64,000 nucleotides of DNA from an uncultured Muribaculaceae bacterium. Its GTDB lineage: Bacteria > Bacteroidota > Bacteroidia > Bacteroidales > Muribaculaceae. Below the pieces are notes generated by a model, which was not told where the DNA came from, did no database searches, and saw nothing but the letters and a program-made list of their open reading frames with translations. The stretch spans positions 1-64,000 of the forward strand of contig CAJTOZ010000010.1 in NCBI GenBank assembly GCA_910578095.1. The letters are read 5' to 3'. Of this stretch, positions 15,315-24,174 are shown piece after piece (the first letter of the stretch is position 1; each line of letters begins with the position of its first letter). The position numbers and the translations under genes were made by a program.

Positions 15315-18215
15315 ATGCGCCCGTTCCTATTTCTGCTGCTGACGCTGGCGGGCAGTATTGCTGCCGGCGCGCGGCAGAGTGGTGACGCACTCATGGAACA
15401 GGCCACTGAAGTCATATTCTTCGATGAGGACTATGCCGCGGCCATTCCCCTGCTCGAGCGATGCATCGAGGCCTATACTGCCGAGCTCGGCGCAGAAAAC
15501 CACAAAACGCTCGCCGCATGTTTTGAGCTCGGCGGCGCATATGCCCGCACCGGACGGCGGAAAGAAGCCGCGGAGTGCTTCATGAGGTTTGCCGCGCATA
15601 CCCATCTCGCACCAGCGGACGCATACCTCAAGGCCATCAGACTGTTTGAGGAAGAAGGCGACCAACCGCGGGCCGATTCCCTTTATGCGGCCGCGCATGA
15701 ATGGCATAAAAAAGCACCGACATGGCGCGATGACATGCGCAACATCTATCTGCGCCAGTACAACCATGCCATTGATGCGCGGGATCTGGCCGAGGCCGGC
15801 CGCATCGCTTCCATGCAGCTCGAGTTGCTCGACTGTAAGGTTGGCGCCAACCCGCGCACACGCATGCGCGTGATGGCGGAACTCGCCGAGGTGGCCGCAC
15901 ACAGCGGCAATACAGCCATATTGATGAAATATGGCCCGCTTCTCGTGGATGCCTACGAGAGCATTCCCGAAGCATCACGACACGCCGATGCGCAGGCCAT
16001 GTCGCTGTGCGTGCCCGTGGCCATGTACTATAGCATGACCGGCCGCCATGCACAGGCCGACGGCGTGTGGCGCACAGCCATGACCATGAAGCGCCCTGCC
16101 GAAACAATGGAAGCGATGCGCACCGGCTACGCCACATTCCTCAGCGACAACGGGCGCTCGGCCGAGGCCTTCGGTATGTACTCGCAGGCGGCGGCTGCCT
16201 ATGCATCGGCAGGTGACTATGCGGCTGCGGCGCGGGCTGCATTCAGCATGGCCACCTTGGCCCGGCAGGTGAAGGACTGGAGCAGGCTACGCGAGGCGTG
16301 CTCGATGGCTGCTTCTTTCACCGATGCGTTGCGGGACTCCGGAAACTATACCGGAAGTGATGCCGCCGATATCAACAGCGCTCTTGCATCGCTGTACTTC
16401 GACCTTGGCGACTACGACCGTGCGGCCCCGATCTACGAGCAAGTGCTCGACTACTACAGCCGTTCAAACATGCCTCTGGCCACCGCCATGACACTCGTAA
16501 ATCTGGGGGCGTGCCGCTATAGGGCCGGCCACCCTGAAGAGGCTGTGGGGCTTTACCGCCGGGCATCGTCGGTCGTTGATCTGCAACTTTATCCCGAACT
16601 CAGCCTTACCATAGGCTCCAACACAGGCTCCGCCCTGGCCGGCATGGGCGATGTCGCGGGTGCGGCAGGGCAATTTTCGGCTGTGCTCGGGCGGCTGCGC
16701 GATGTCATGGCATCCGGTTTCGTGTATATGACGGAGGCCGAGCGTCAGGAGTATTGGGATGCGAAGAACTATATATTTGACAACATCCATAATCTGCCCG
16801 GCGAATCGCCCGACGTGATGCGCCTGCGCTTCGATGCCGCCCTGGCCAACAAGGGCATATTGCTTGACGCATCCCTGCGTCTGCGCAGCATTATAGAGCA
16901 CTCGTGCGACAGCGCCCTGATACGCGATTTTGCCCGGCTCGGCGACTTGCTGCGCCGTCAGCGCGACGGAGAGGCTGCCGATGGCGTCGACCAGCTCACC
17001 CGCAGCTTGCAGCAGCGGGCCTCGGCTTTCGGCGATTACACAGCAGGCGCCCACATGACCAGTGCCGATATATGCTCGGCCCTCGGAAGCGATGAGTGTG
17101 CCGTGGAGATAGTGCGGCGTGTGGGAACTGACGGACTTTACGAGTATGATGCGCTGATAGCCGACGCCACAGGGCGGGTGGATGTGGTCTCGCTGCCGTC
17201 GCAAAGCTATCTCGACGGCCTCGCCGGCAAAGAGATGTACACCCGTGCGGAAGTGCTGTCCGATGCCTTCTGGGGGCCGATACTCGAGCGTGCCGGCGAA
17301 AAAGGCACCATATATATATCGCCCGATGGCGCGTTTCATGCCATAGCTTTTGAGTATCTTCCCGTAGGAGGCAAGCCTCTGGCATCCGCGCGAAACATCG
17401 TGCGGCTCAGCTCCACCCGTCAGCTGCCTGTGCTGCGGCACCATCTGCAGCCTGCCGGCATGGAGCTGTGGGGAGGCCTCGACTATAACAGCGACCTGGA
17501 TGCAGGCGATGAAGGAGATGCCGCCTCCGGCTTGCGTGGCCTGAGGCTGGCGCAGGGAACGCTGCCGTGGCGTTATCTGCCGGGCACACGTGCCGAGGTG
17601 GACGATGTGGCGGCCATGGCAGAGGCGTCGTCGCTGCCTTGCGAGGCCGTGCTGTCGGAGGACGGCACCGAGGATGCGTTTAAAGGATTGTCGGGGCGTG
17701 GTCCCGATGTGTTGCACATAGCCACCCACGGATTTTTCTTCCCCAAGCCTGCCGACAGCATCCGTGCTCCGGAGCTTCTTAATTCCGGGCTGATTCTCGC
17801 CGGCGCCAATAATGTATGGAACGGCGGAAGCACGATATGCGACAACCGCAACGACGGCGTGCTCACGTCGGCCGAGATCGCACGTCTGGACCTCGCTGCC
17901 ACGCGCCTTGTGGTGCTGTCGGCCTGCCAGAGCGGCCTCGGCGATATCGCTCCCGAAGGCGTGTTCGGTCTGCCGCGTGCGTTTAAGAAAAGTGGCGTGG
18001 GCAGCATAGTGATGGCACTGTGGCCAGTGGACGATGTGGCCACTAAATATGTCATGACGGCTTTCTACCGCCATCTGCTGGGCGGCAGCGATCCGCGCCG
18101 CGCTCTTGCCGCCGCGTGCAGCGACCTGACTTGCGAGAAACTGGTACGTCCCGACGGCACTGTGGCCGATGGTGCCGATCCGGCACTGTGGGCGGCATTT
18201 GTAATAATGGACTGA
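15315..18215 (+). CDS. Secreted TPR-CHAT caspase-like protein
   Basis: A 966-residue protein with a signal peptide (about residues 1-18) and thus predicted to be periplasmic or surface-exposed. Residues about 25-460 are tetratricopeptide-type helical repeats (Ala/Tyr-rich, with units such as ALASLYFDLGDYDRAAPIYE). The C-terminal part (about 640-966) is a CHAT domain, a caspase-like fold. It shows the catalytic histidine in LHIATHG (His about 805) and the catalytic cysteine in LSACQSG (Cys about 871). A conserved C-terminal tail with LWPVDDVAT follows. Both catalytic residues are intact, so proteolysis is likely. The next two genes encode a CHASE2 membrane sensor and a FecR-like periplasmic protein. 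Related CHAT proteases act in caspase-like defence and signalling, usually in the cytoplasm. Confidence 0.88.
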   Translation: MRPFLFLLLTLAGSIAAGARQSGDALMEQATEVIFFDEDYAAAIPLLERCIEAYTAELGAENHKTLAACFELGGAYARTGRRKEAAECFMRFAAHTHLAPADAYLKAIRLFEEEGDQPRADSLYAAAHEWHKKAPTWRDDMRNIYLRQYNHAIDARDLAEAGRIASMQLELLDCKVGANPRTRMRVMAELAEVAAHSGNTAILMKYGPLLVDAYESIPEASRHADAQAMSLCVPVAMYYSMTGRHAQADGVWRTAMTMKRPAETMEAMRTGYATFLSDNGRSAEAFGMYSQAAAAYASAGDYAAAARAAFSMATLARQVKDWSRLREACSMAASFTDALRDSGNYTGSDAADINSALASLYFDLGDYDRAAPIYEQVLDYYSRSNMPLATAMTLVNLGACRYRAGHPEEAVGLYRRASSVVDLQLYPELSLTIGSNTGSALAGMGDVAGAAGQFSAVLGRLRDVMASGFVYMTEAERQEYWDAKNYIFDNIHNLPGESPDVMRLRFDAALANKGILLDASLRLRSIIEHSCDSALIRDFARLGDLLRRQRDGEAADGVDQLTRSLQQRASAFGDYTAGAHMTSADICSALGSDECAVEIVRRVGTDGLYEYDALIADATGRVDVVSLPSQSYLDGLAGKEMYTRAEVLSDAFWGPILERAGEKGTIYISPDGAFHAIAFEYLPVGGKPLASARNIVRLSSTRQLPVLRHHLQPAGMELWGGLDYNSDLDAGDEGDAASGLRGLRLAQGTLPWRYLPGTRAEVDDVAAMAEASSLPCEAVLSEDGTEDAFKGLSGRGPDVLHIATHGFFFPKPADSIRAPELLNSGLILAGANNVWNGGSTICDNRNDGVLTSAEIARLDLAATRLVVLSACQSGLGDIAPEGVFGLPRAFKKSGVGSIVMALWPVDDVATKYVMTAFYRHLLGGSDPRRALAAACSDLTCEKLVRPDGTVADGADPALWAAFVIMD

Positions 18216-18227
18216 GGATATGGTGGT

Positions 18228-19262
18228 ATGAAACGTTTCGTCCGTACTCTGCTGATCGTGCTCCTTACGCTGGTATTGTCGTGGTTCGTGGTCTACGACC
18301 TCGGCTCCATCAGCTATTTCGCTCCCATGGAGAAGGCTTCGGACTACGAAACTTCGGATTTTTATCAGACAGTGGCGGCCTCCAGGCCTGTGCGCCGCCT
18401 GTGCGACAAGGTGGTGCTTGTGCCTGTAGACGGATTGTCGCGGGCGGAGATTGCGGAGGTGATATCGCAGGTGGCTTTCTGCGCGCCTGCCGCCACAGGC
18501 GTCGATCTGCTGTTCGGCTATCCACAGCCGGGCACAGACGAGGAGCTGCGCGAGGCCATAGCCTCGTTGCCGGTGGCTGTCGTGCCCGACACATCGGCCT
18601 ATATCTATGCCGATGTGCCGGGGCTGCGCCAAGGCGGCGTGGAGCTTGAGGCGGAAAGCCGGTTGGGCACCATACGCCGCTACCGCAGCGCCGGCAGTAT
18701 GGCCGGCGAGCTGGCTCTTGCTTCCGGGAGGGCGCCAGTGGCAGCCGGAGGATTGCTGGAATTCGGTTTCTACGATTTTGAAACGGTGTATCCGGGGGAG
18801 ATACTTGACTCCGAGACGACCTTGAATGGCGCCATAGTGCTGATAGGAACTCTTGCCGATGTTTCCGACATGCATCCCACGGCTGTGGGCGCCGACACGC
18901 CCGGAATGCTCATTCATGCCACCGCCATAGCGTCCATGCTTGCCGAGAGGCCGGTGCGCACGCCTCCGGAATGGTTCGACTGGCTGCTGGCGGTGGTGCT
19001 GTGCGCGGCGTTTGTCCATGCCAATCTGCGGCTGAAGGAGCGTGAGGGCGGCGAATTGCTGATGCGTCTGCTCCAGTTGGGCATGTTGCTTATGATAATA
19101 GCGGCCGGCACGTTGCTCTATCTGCATCTGCGCGTGAACGTGAATTTCGGGCGTCCGCTGCTCATGGTGGGCACGGCGGCCCTATCCGTAGATGTATGGT
19201 GTGGCGCGATGGCCCTGAGAAGATATATGAGAAATAAAACACGTAAAAAGGAAAAAGCATGA
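18228..19262 (+). CDS. CHASE2-domain membrane sensor without output domain
   Basis: A 344-residue protein with an N-terminal membrane anchor (about 5-25), an extracytoplasmic CHASE2 domain (about 35-240, with GVDLLFGYP-like and VLIGTLADVSDMHPTAVG elements) and three C-terminal membrane helices (about 245-330). A short basic tail (RNKTRKKEKA) ends it. CHASE2 domains normally sense extracellular signals and pass them to a kinase, cyclase or CHAT partner on the same chain. Here no output domain follows, so the partner is presumably the TPR-CHAT protein encoded 12 bases upstream. The stop overlaps the next start by four bases (ATGA). Confidence 0.8.
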   Translation: MKRFVRTLLIVLLTLVLSWFVVYDLGSISYFAPMEKASDYETSDFYQTVAASRPVRRLCDKVVLVPVDGLSRAEIAEVISQVAFCAPAATGVDLLFGYPQPGTDEELREAIASLPVAVVPDTSAYIYADVPGLRQGGVELEAESRLGTIRRYRSAGSMAGELALASGRAPVAAGGLLEFGFYDFETVYPGEILDSETTLNGAIVLIGTLADVSDMHPTAVGADTPGMLIHATAIASMLAERPVRTPPEWFDWLLAVVLCAAFVHANLRLKEREGGELLMRLLQLGMLLMIIAAGTLLYLHLRVNVNFGRPLLMVGTAALSVDVWCGAMALRRYMRNKTRKKEKA

Positions 19263-20053
19263 AATATGTCATTACCATTCTGGTGGCGTTGCTTGCCGGT
19301 TTATGCCTTTCGGCCGCTCCGCGCTACCGTGTGCTGAAAGTGCGCGGCAATGTGGAGATCGAGGACCATGCCGGGCGCCGCGCGGCCCATGTGCGCGAAG
19401 CGGCCGGGCCCGCAACCGTGTTTCATATTCCTGACGGCGCGTCGGTGGCACTGCTCGACAACGAAACCAAGGCTGTGTATTATTCCACGTTTGGCGGCCG
19501 CACCACGGCGCGCGTGATAGTGCGCGAGGCGCGCAAGAAAGCCGATGCCACTACTGCGGCCATAGGTTCGGCCGTGCTGTCGTCCATGAGCGGTTCGGCT
19601 GCCGGCACCGGTGCGCCCAAAGGCGTGTCGCACCGCGGCGAGGATTCGCCTTCCGGCGCCGATCTCGCTGTGGCCAATGCTGTGCGCCTCGGGCAGGGTG
19701 CGGGCGATATGGCTGTGGCGTGTGAGGTGGTGGCCGGGGAGGACTCGGTGTGGCATGCGGTGGTTGTGAACCGTGCAGGCGCGCCTGCATACGTCAATAT
19801 CGCTGTGTGCGGAGCGGAGCCGAGATTGCTGCTTAATGTGGGCTACGACGCCGGAATGCCTTGTCTGCTGGCAGGAGAGGGCCGCACCGAGCTTACGCAA
19901 TATACTTTCCACGGGGCTGTTCCCGATAGTGCCGCCGTGGTGGTGTGCGGGGAGCCTTTTGATGTACCGGCTGTAAATATGCTGCTCAAGCGGGGCGACG
20001 TGCCGGACGTGCCGGCCGATGCCCCGCTCGTGACGTTGCGGCAGCTGGATTGA
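19259..20053 (+). CDS. FecR-like periplasmic protein, possible DUF4384-like C-terminus
   Basis: A 264-residue protein with a signal peptide ending near SAAP (about residue 20). Residues about 22-90 (RYRVLKVRGNVEIE, ATVFHIPDGASVALLDN) look like a FecR-type beta domain that senses or binds at the envelope. A low-complexity Gly/Ser/Ala linker (about 100-130) leads to a second beta domain (about 140-264). That domain contains YVNIAV, LLLN and EPFDVPAVN segments, similar in feel to DUF4384, a partner domain often found near caspase-like proteases. This last assignment is tentative. It starts inside the stop of the CHASE2 gene and closes the operon. Confidence 0.6.
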   Translation: MKYVITILVALLAGLCLSAAPRYRVLKVRGNVEIEDHAGRRAAHVREAAGPATVFHIPDGASVALLDNETKAVYYSTFGGRTTARVIVREARKKADATTAAIGSAVLSSMSGSAAGTGAPKGVSHRGEDSPSGADLAVANAVRLGQGAGDMAVACEVVAGEDSVWHAVVVNRAGAPAYVNIAVCGAEPRLLLNVGYDAGMPCLLAGEGRTELTQYTFHGAVPDSAAVVVCGEPFDVPAVNMLLKRGDVPDVPADAPLVTLRQLD

Positions 20054-20061
20054 ATCGGGTG

Positions 20062-21438
20062 CTACATTTTGCCTGTGGCCGGCACTATCTCGAGGTGTGG
20101 CTTTGAGAGGCGTGCGCGCAGGTAGTCGCGGAATTTGCGTTCGGTAGCCGCCGGCATCGGGCGGGAATAGCCCACGAGCGCAAGGTCGAGAGTGTCGAGA
20201 CGGCGCGAATCCACATCGGCGGCTATGGCGCGTGTGACGGCTATGTCGTGCACATCCGGAAACAGTACGCGCAACTCGGGAGCGAGTGTGGCCGAGAGTG
20301 TGTCGTTTCGTGCTGTCGCCGCGCAGATGGCGCGCAGGGAGTCGATGGTCTCGAGCTGCCGGCTGATGCGGTCCTGCGTCACCTGGTACATGTCGCGCAA
20401 CATCTCTGACGACAGTTGGGTGGCGTCGACGGCGCCGCCGGAGTTGTCGCCCTGAATGATGCGCAGGCGCGTGCCTCCGAGATGGTAGTCGGGCAGCCGG
20501 TCGGTAAGTGCCAGCAGGAGCGAATCCTGAGGCAGGATGCGCCCCACGAGGCTTACGGTGAGCGTGTTGGCGCCATCGTGGCCATATTTGGCATCGCTGT
20601 GCAGCACCTGTGTGCCGGGAAAGTCGAACTGCTGGGCCACGAAGCGCGAGCAGTTGGCCTCGAATTTCGACTGTCTGTACATGCGGTATGTGAGATACGT
20701 GGCCGGAATCATGGTGAGTATGGCCACGGCATAGACGGTGCGGCGCACCCGGCGTGCGCGCTGCGGGTTGCTGAAATCCTTCACTTGATAGTTCATGAGC
20801 TTCACGCCCAGAGTGGTGGCGCATGCTATGAACACGGAGTTTATGAAAAACAGATAGAGTGCGCCGAGAAAGTAGGTCATCTGCCATGTGGCCAGCCCGT
20901 AGCCCACGGTGCACAGCGGAGGCATCAGCGCAGTGGCGATTGCCACGCCCGGAATCACATTTCCTTTCACCCGGCTGCCTATGGCCAGGATGCCTGCCGC
21001 GCCGCCGAAGAAGCCTATGAACACATCGTAGATGGTGGGCGATGTGCGCGCCAGAAGTTCGCTGTGCTGGGCATTGACGGGGGAGATGAGGAAAAACACG
21101 CACGATGTGGCCACGCTGAAGAGTGTGGCCATCATCAGGTTGCGGAACGAGCGTTTCATCAGGTCGAAATCGTGGATGCCCACGGCGAGGCCAATGCCTA
21201 TGATGGGGCCCATGAGCGGGGAGATGAGCATGGCGCCTATGATCACGGCTGTGGAATTGGTGTTGAGGCCCAGCGAAGCGATGAAGATAGCGACTATGAG
21301 GATAAGGATGTTGGTGCCGCGGAACGACACTCCCTCGCGTATGGTCTCCTCCGCTTCCGTTTGCGGAATCAGAAACGACGACAGGTCGAAGAATCCGGCC
21401 ATGCGTTCCTGCAGATCTTTTATTTTGTCCTGTAGCAT
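20062..21438 (-). CDS. DUF389-family integral membrane protein
   Basis: About 458 residues when started at the ATG at 21438 (an adjacent in-frame ATG is at 21441); the longer frame upstream reads non-membrane sequence and is rejected. Residues about 1-30 are an amphipathic cytoplasmic start. They are followed by six or seven membrane helices (about 35-250) with the conserved GAMLISPLMGPIIGIGLA and ALMPPLCTVGYGLA segments of DUF389 (TIGR00341). The C-terminal 200 residues are a soluble domain. The function of the family is unknown. It converges on the CHAT operon and is probably a single-gene unit. The 200 bases between its start and 21639 hold no gene I can support. Confidence 0.85.
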   Translation of the reverse strand: MLQDKIKDLQERMAGFFDLSSFLIPQTEAEETIREGVSFRGTNILILIVAIFIASLGLNTNSTAVIIGAMLISPLMGPIIGIGLAVGIHDFDLMKRSFRNLMMATLFSVATSCVFFLISPVNAQHSELLARTSPTIYDVFIGFFGGAAGILAIGSRVKGNVIPGVAIATALMPPLCTVGYGLATWQMTYFLGALYLFFINSVFIACATTLGVKLMNYQVKDFSNPQRARRVRRTVYAVAILTMIPATYLTYRMYRQSKFEANCSRFVAQQFDFPGTQVLHSDAKYGHDGANTLTVSLVGRILPQDSLLLALTDRLPDYHLGGTRLRIIQGDNSGGAVDATQLSSEMLRDMYQVTQDRISRQLETIDSLRAICAATARNDTLSATLAPELRVLFPDVHDIAVTRAIAADVDSRRLDTLDLALVGYSRPMPAATERKFRDYLRARLSKPHLEIVPATGKM

Positions 21439-21638
21439 CATGATCAAGAAGTAATGGTTGCGCGAAGATACAAAAATAGTACCGGCGGGCAAAAAAGCGT
21501 AAGCATAAAATCTGTCGTTGCGACAGGAGTGATGGTGGCGTAAAACATGGGCTGAGACAATCGGGAAGCGGACGCGCATCACGGCACGTCCGCTTCCCGT
21601 TTCTGTAGCGTTGCCGGCGCTGTGCGGCGGTGCGGGTG

Positions 21639-21842
21639 TCAGCAGATGGCAAAACGGCGCAGGAATGCCGCCTCATCGTCGGCAGTGGCGGCGCGCCGCA
21701 GGCGTTCGCGTGTAATCTCGTCGATGCGCAGTAGATGCCTGTAGGCTTTCCACTCTTCTGTAAGGGCTGAATTCAGCCGGCTGAGCATCTCGGATGCCAC
21801 ATCCATCTTGCCTTTAAGATAGGCAGCATATTCCTTAGCCAT
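21639..21842 (-). CDS. Small coiled-coil protein, last gene of the capsid cassette
   Basis: A 67-residue, mostly helical, highly charged protein without signal peptide or membrane segment. I recognise no family. It lies 59 bases after the 145-residue gene on the same strand and appears to be the end of the phage-head-like block. Being short and in the right strand and spacing is the main support; coding status is likely but not certain. Confidence 0.55.
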   Translation of the reverse strand: MAKEYAAYLKGKMDVASEMLSRLNSALTEEWKAYRHLLRIDEITRERLRRAATADDEAAFLRRFAIC

Positions 21843-21901
21843 AATTGTAGATTTTAGAGGGTTCTGTTGTCTTATTTAAACATGTGTGCGGCATGGATGG
21901 T

Positions 21902-22339
21902 TCAACCATGAGGCCTGATGCGTCCCGGGGCTGGCGTCTGGCGCAGCATGAGCGCGTGCAGCCTTGCGGCAAGGCCATCGGCCTCGGCGGCGCAAGCCTC
22001 GGCCACAGCGGGGCAGCAGTGGCGCGTATACTGCGCCAGCACACGCATGGCTATGATGTGCTCGATGGCGCCTCCGGTCAGCGCGGTGTCGAAGCGCAGA
22101 TTGGTGTCGAAGCGTAGCAGGAGGGCATCCGTGTCGTCGCAGTCCACAGATTGCAGATATGGCGTGAGCGAGAGTGCGATGTCGCGGAAGCGTGCCATTG
22201 CGGCGCAGGATAGGGCGGCTGTGTGGTCGGGTGTGAACAGCGGCGGACGCTCCACGACCGATGTCACGGCGCTGAGGGCGGATCCGGCGAGCAGTATATC
22301 GACCACGCGCGGAATACTTACATAAACGTTCATAGCCAT
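21902..22339 (-). CDS. Unknown protein of the capsid cassette (145 aa)
   Basis: A 145-residue, helix-rich, alanine-rich soluble protein of unknown family. The N-terminus (MNVYVSIPRVVDILL) may start at either of two ATGs six bases apart. Size and position next to a portal-like gene suit a head-tail connector or head-completion protein, but that is inference from context only. It starts three bases after the stop of the 140-residue gene, so the two are co-transcribed. Confidence 0.6.
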   Translation of the reverse strand: MAMNVYVSIPRVVDILLAGSALSAVTSVVERPPLFTPDHTAALSCAAMARFRDIALSLTPYLQSVDCDDTDALLLRFDTNLRFDTALTGGAIEHIIAMRVLAQYTRHCCPAVAEACAAEADGLAARLHALMLRQTPAPGRIRPHG

Positions 22340-22342
22340 GTG

Positions 22343-22765
22343 TCAGATAGATTGTGCGCTGCGGCGCGGCCGGTGTTCGGTGCGGCGTTCAAACACGCCG
22401 CTCGCTATGCGCAGGCCCTCACGCGTGGATATGTGGAAGCCGGACGGTTGCCGGAAGTTGAGCACTGTGGAGAGGGCGCGGGACACTGTGACCCCGCGGC
22501 GCAGCTGCTCGGCCCGCACGAGTGCTGCTATCTCCAGCCACATGCATGCCCGTGGTGATGTGGCGGGCGGCATGGCGGGTTTTCTGAACATGTTTATGAT
22601 CTTGTCGTAGGCATAGTCGTGCGACACATAGAATGAGGGTGCCGGCGATGCGATGGCCGCCTCCACCACCTCGCGCAGCGATGCGCGTCGGCCCACTCGT
22701 TGCCAGTCGGTGTAGATCTCGAGGCATCGGCGCCTGAAATCGCGGTTCCTAATATCTGTGGACAT
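22343..22765 (-). CDS. Unknown protein of the capsid cassette (140 aa)
   Basis: A 140-residue basic protein of unknown family, with an N-terminal helical region (RDFRRRCLEIYTDWQRVG) and a C-terminus dense in Arg and Ser. The basic character and helix-turn-helix-like spacing could suit nucleic-acid binding, for example a small-terminase-like or regulatory role, but no signature confirms it. It has its own promoter at 22809-22839, separate from the upstream portal gene, and leads a three-gene unit. Confidence 0.6.
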   Translation of the reverse strand: MSTDIRNRDFRRRCLEIYTDWQRVGRRASLREVVEAAIASPAPSFYVSHDYAYDKIINMFRKPAMPPATSPRACMWLEIAALVRAEQLRRGVTVSRALSTVLNFRQPSGFHISTREGLRIASGVFERRTEHRPRRSAQSI

Positions 22766-22808
22766 AAGAGAAAAGCATTTATAGTGTGATGTGGAAAAGA
22801 TTGTAGTG

Positions 22809-22839
22809 CAAAGGTAATATAAAATTGTGAATACGCAAT
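22809..22839 (-). promoter_or_regulatory. Promoter inside the capsid cassette
   Basis: The minus strand carries TACCTTTG (22809-22816) and, after a 19-base spacer, ATTG (22836-22839). It lies in the 98-base AT-rich gap between the portal gene and the 140-residue gene and would drive the last three genes independently. Confidence 0.55.
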
Positions 22840-22863
22840 ATTAATTGCAATAAAAATTGCATA

Positions 22864-24174
22864 TCAACAATTCTTCATTTTCTCATCGCGTTCGGCTGTG
22901 AAGGCTTCAAATGTGAGCAGAAGGTCGTAGAGGGCTATGGTGGCATTGCGCACGCGCGCTTCATACAAATTGGCTCCCTGGGCGCCGGTGTCGTTGCGTC
23001 CGAGCAAGGCATCGCCCACACCCGAAATGTCGTCGAAGAGTTTCATCTGCAATGCCAGCAACTGGTATGCGCCCGCCGCTCCGCCGTTGGTGACCACCTG
23101 CTGTGGCATGGCCCCGCGGCCGGTCACGGGTATGACACCGTCCGATGCCGCCCATGCGTCCATCACCTGCTCCCAATCCATATTGGGCGGCAACTGTTCT
23201 ACGGGAAACAGCAGTACGCCCTTGGCCGAGCAGCTCATTATGTGGTCGATGATGGTGATGAGACGGTTGATGCATCGCTGCTGGTCCACGAGGTCGTCGA
23301 CGAAAGAATGCACCTCGCCATCGGTGAGAGGATAGTGCTTCACTGCGAACGGATGGCCTCCGTGGGCAAACGGCGAGGCGTATGAGGCGAGCATGGTGCC
23401 GTCGGGAGCGAGCCAGCGGCATTGCCACACAAATTCGGGGGCCGAGGCTGCGGGGGCGCGGCGGCGTGATGCTGTGCGTGGCGCTGCCACGGCATCGAGC
23501 GTCCAAAGCTCTATCACACGCCATTTGCCGGGAGAGGCTGTGAGGAAGTCGATGCTGCCGGTGGGTGCCGAGAGGCCGGGCAGCGTGGCTGTCTCGGAGG
23601 AATAGATGCGCCGCAGTTGCTGGGCCCGCGCGCCGTCGCTTCCGGCAAACCGCGCCACTACCTCGGCGGGGCTCATGTCGTGCAGCATTCCTGCGAGCTC
23701 GATGTCGAAGCCCCGCGGGTCGCGGTAGGCGTTGACGAAAAAGCGGTCGGGACACACATTGTCCACCCACACGCCGGTGCCTTGCATACGCCGTTCCGAC
23801 ACCACCCGCTGCACGGCGCATCCCGATATCAGGAATTCCTCGAGCATGCGGCTGTCGAGCTCGGCCAGACGGTTGCGCACGATGTCGGAGCCCGGGGGCG
23901 CCACATAGGTCTTCTTCTCGTCGGAGAGGGCCCGGTAGCGCCCTACCACGGTCTTTATGAGCTGTCGTATCAGATTGTTGGTCATGGGGCGGCGGCCGGC
24001 CTCTATCGCGCGCCGTCCTTCGGATGCGCCGTCAAGCCAGGGGATGGCCTCCGACCATTGGTTGCCGTAGGCGAAGCGTTTGCAGCGTGCGCGGGATTCC
24101 CGCATCGGTGCGCCTGACAGCCATGCGTCCCGCGCGGCGGCGAGCATGGCGAGAGTGATGTTGTCGCTTGTCAT
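22864..24174 (-). CDS. Phage portal-like protein
   Basis: A 436-residue soluble protein that resembles the portal of P22-like and crAss-like phages, the ring through which DNA enters the capsid. Supporting segments are GNQWSEAIPW near residue 38 and RPMTNNLIRQLIKTVVGRYRAL near 60-82. These are followed by VCPDRFFVNAYRDPRGFDIELAGMLHDM around 140-167, which is the typical portal wing. A helical stem with DDLVDQQRCINRLITIIDHIM lies near 285-305. It is short for a portal (commonly 480-750), mainly at the C-terminus. It overlaps the upstream gene by four bases (ATGA). No terminase gene is adjacent, which is unusual. Confidence 0.78.
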   Translation of the reverse strand: MTSDNITLAMLAAARDAWLSGAPMRESRARCKRFAYGNQWSEAIPWLDGASEGRRAIEAGRRPMTNNLIRQLIKTVVGRYRALSDEKKTYVAPPGSDIVRNRLAELDSRMLEEFLISGCAVQRVVSERRMQGTGVWVDNVCPDRFFVNAYRDPRGFDIELAGMLHDMSPAEVVARFAGSDGARAQQLRRIYSSETATLPGLSAPTGSIDFLTASPGKWRVIELWTLDAVAAPRTASRRRAPAASAPEFVWQCRWLAPDGTMLASYASPFAHGGHPFAVKHYPLTDGEVHSFVDDLVDQQRCINRLITIIDHIMSCSAKGVLLFPVEQLPPNMDWEQVMDAWAASDGVIPVTGRGAMPQQVVTNGGAAGAYQLLALQMKLFDDISGVGDALLGRNDTGAQGANLYEARVRNATIALYDLLLTFEAFTAERDEKMKNC

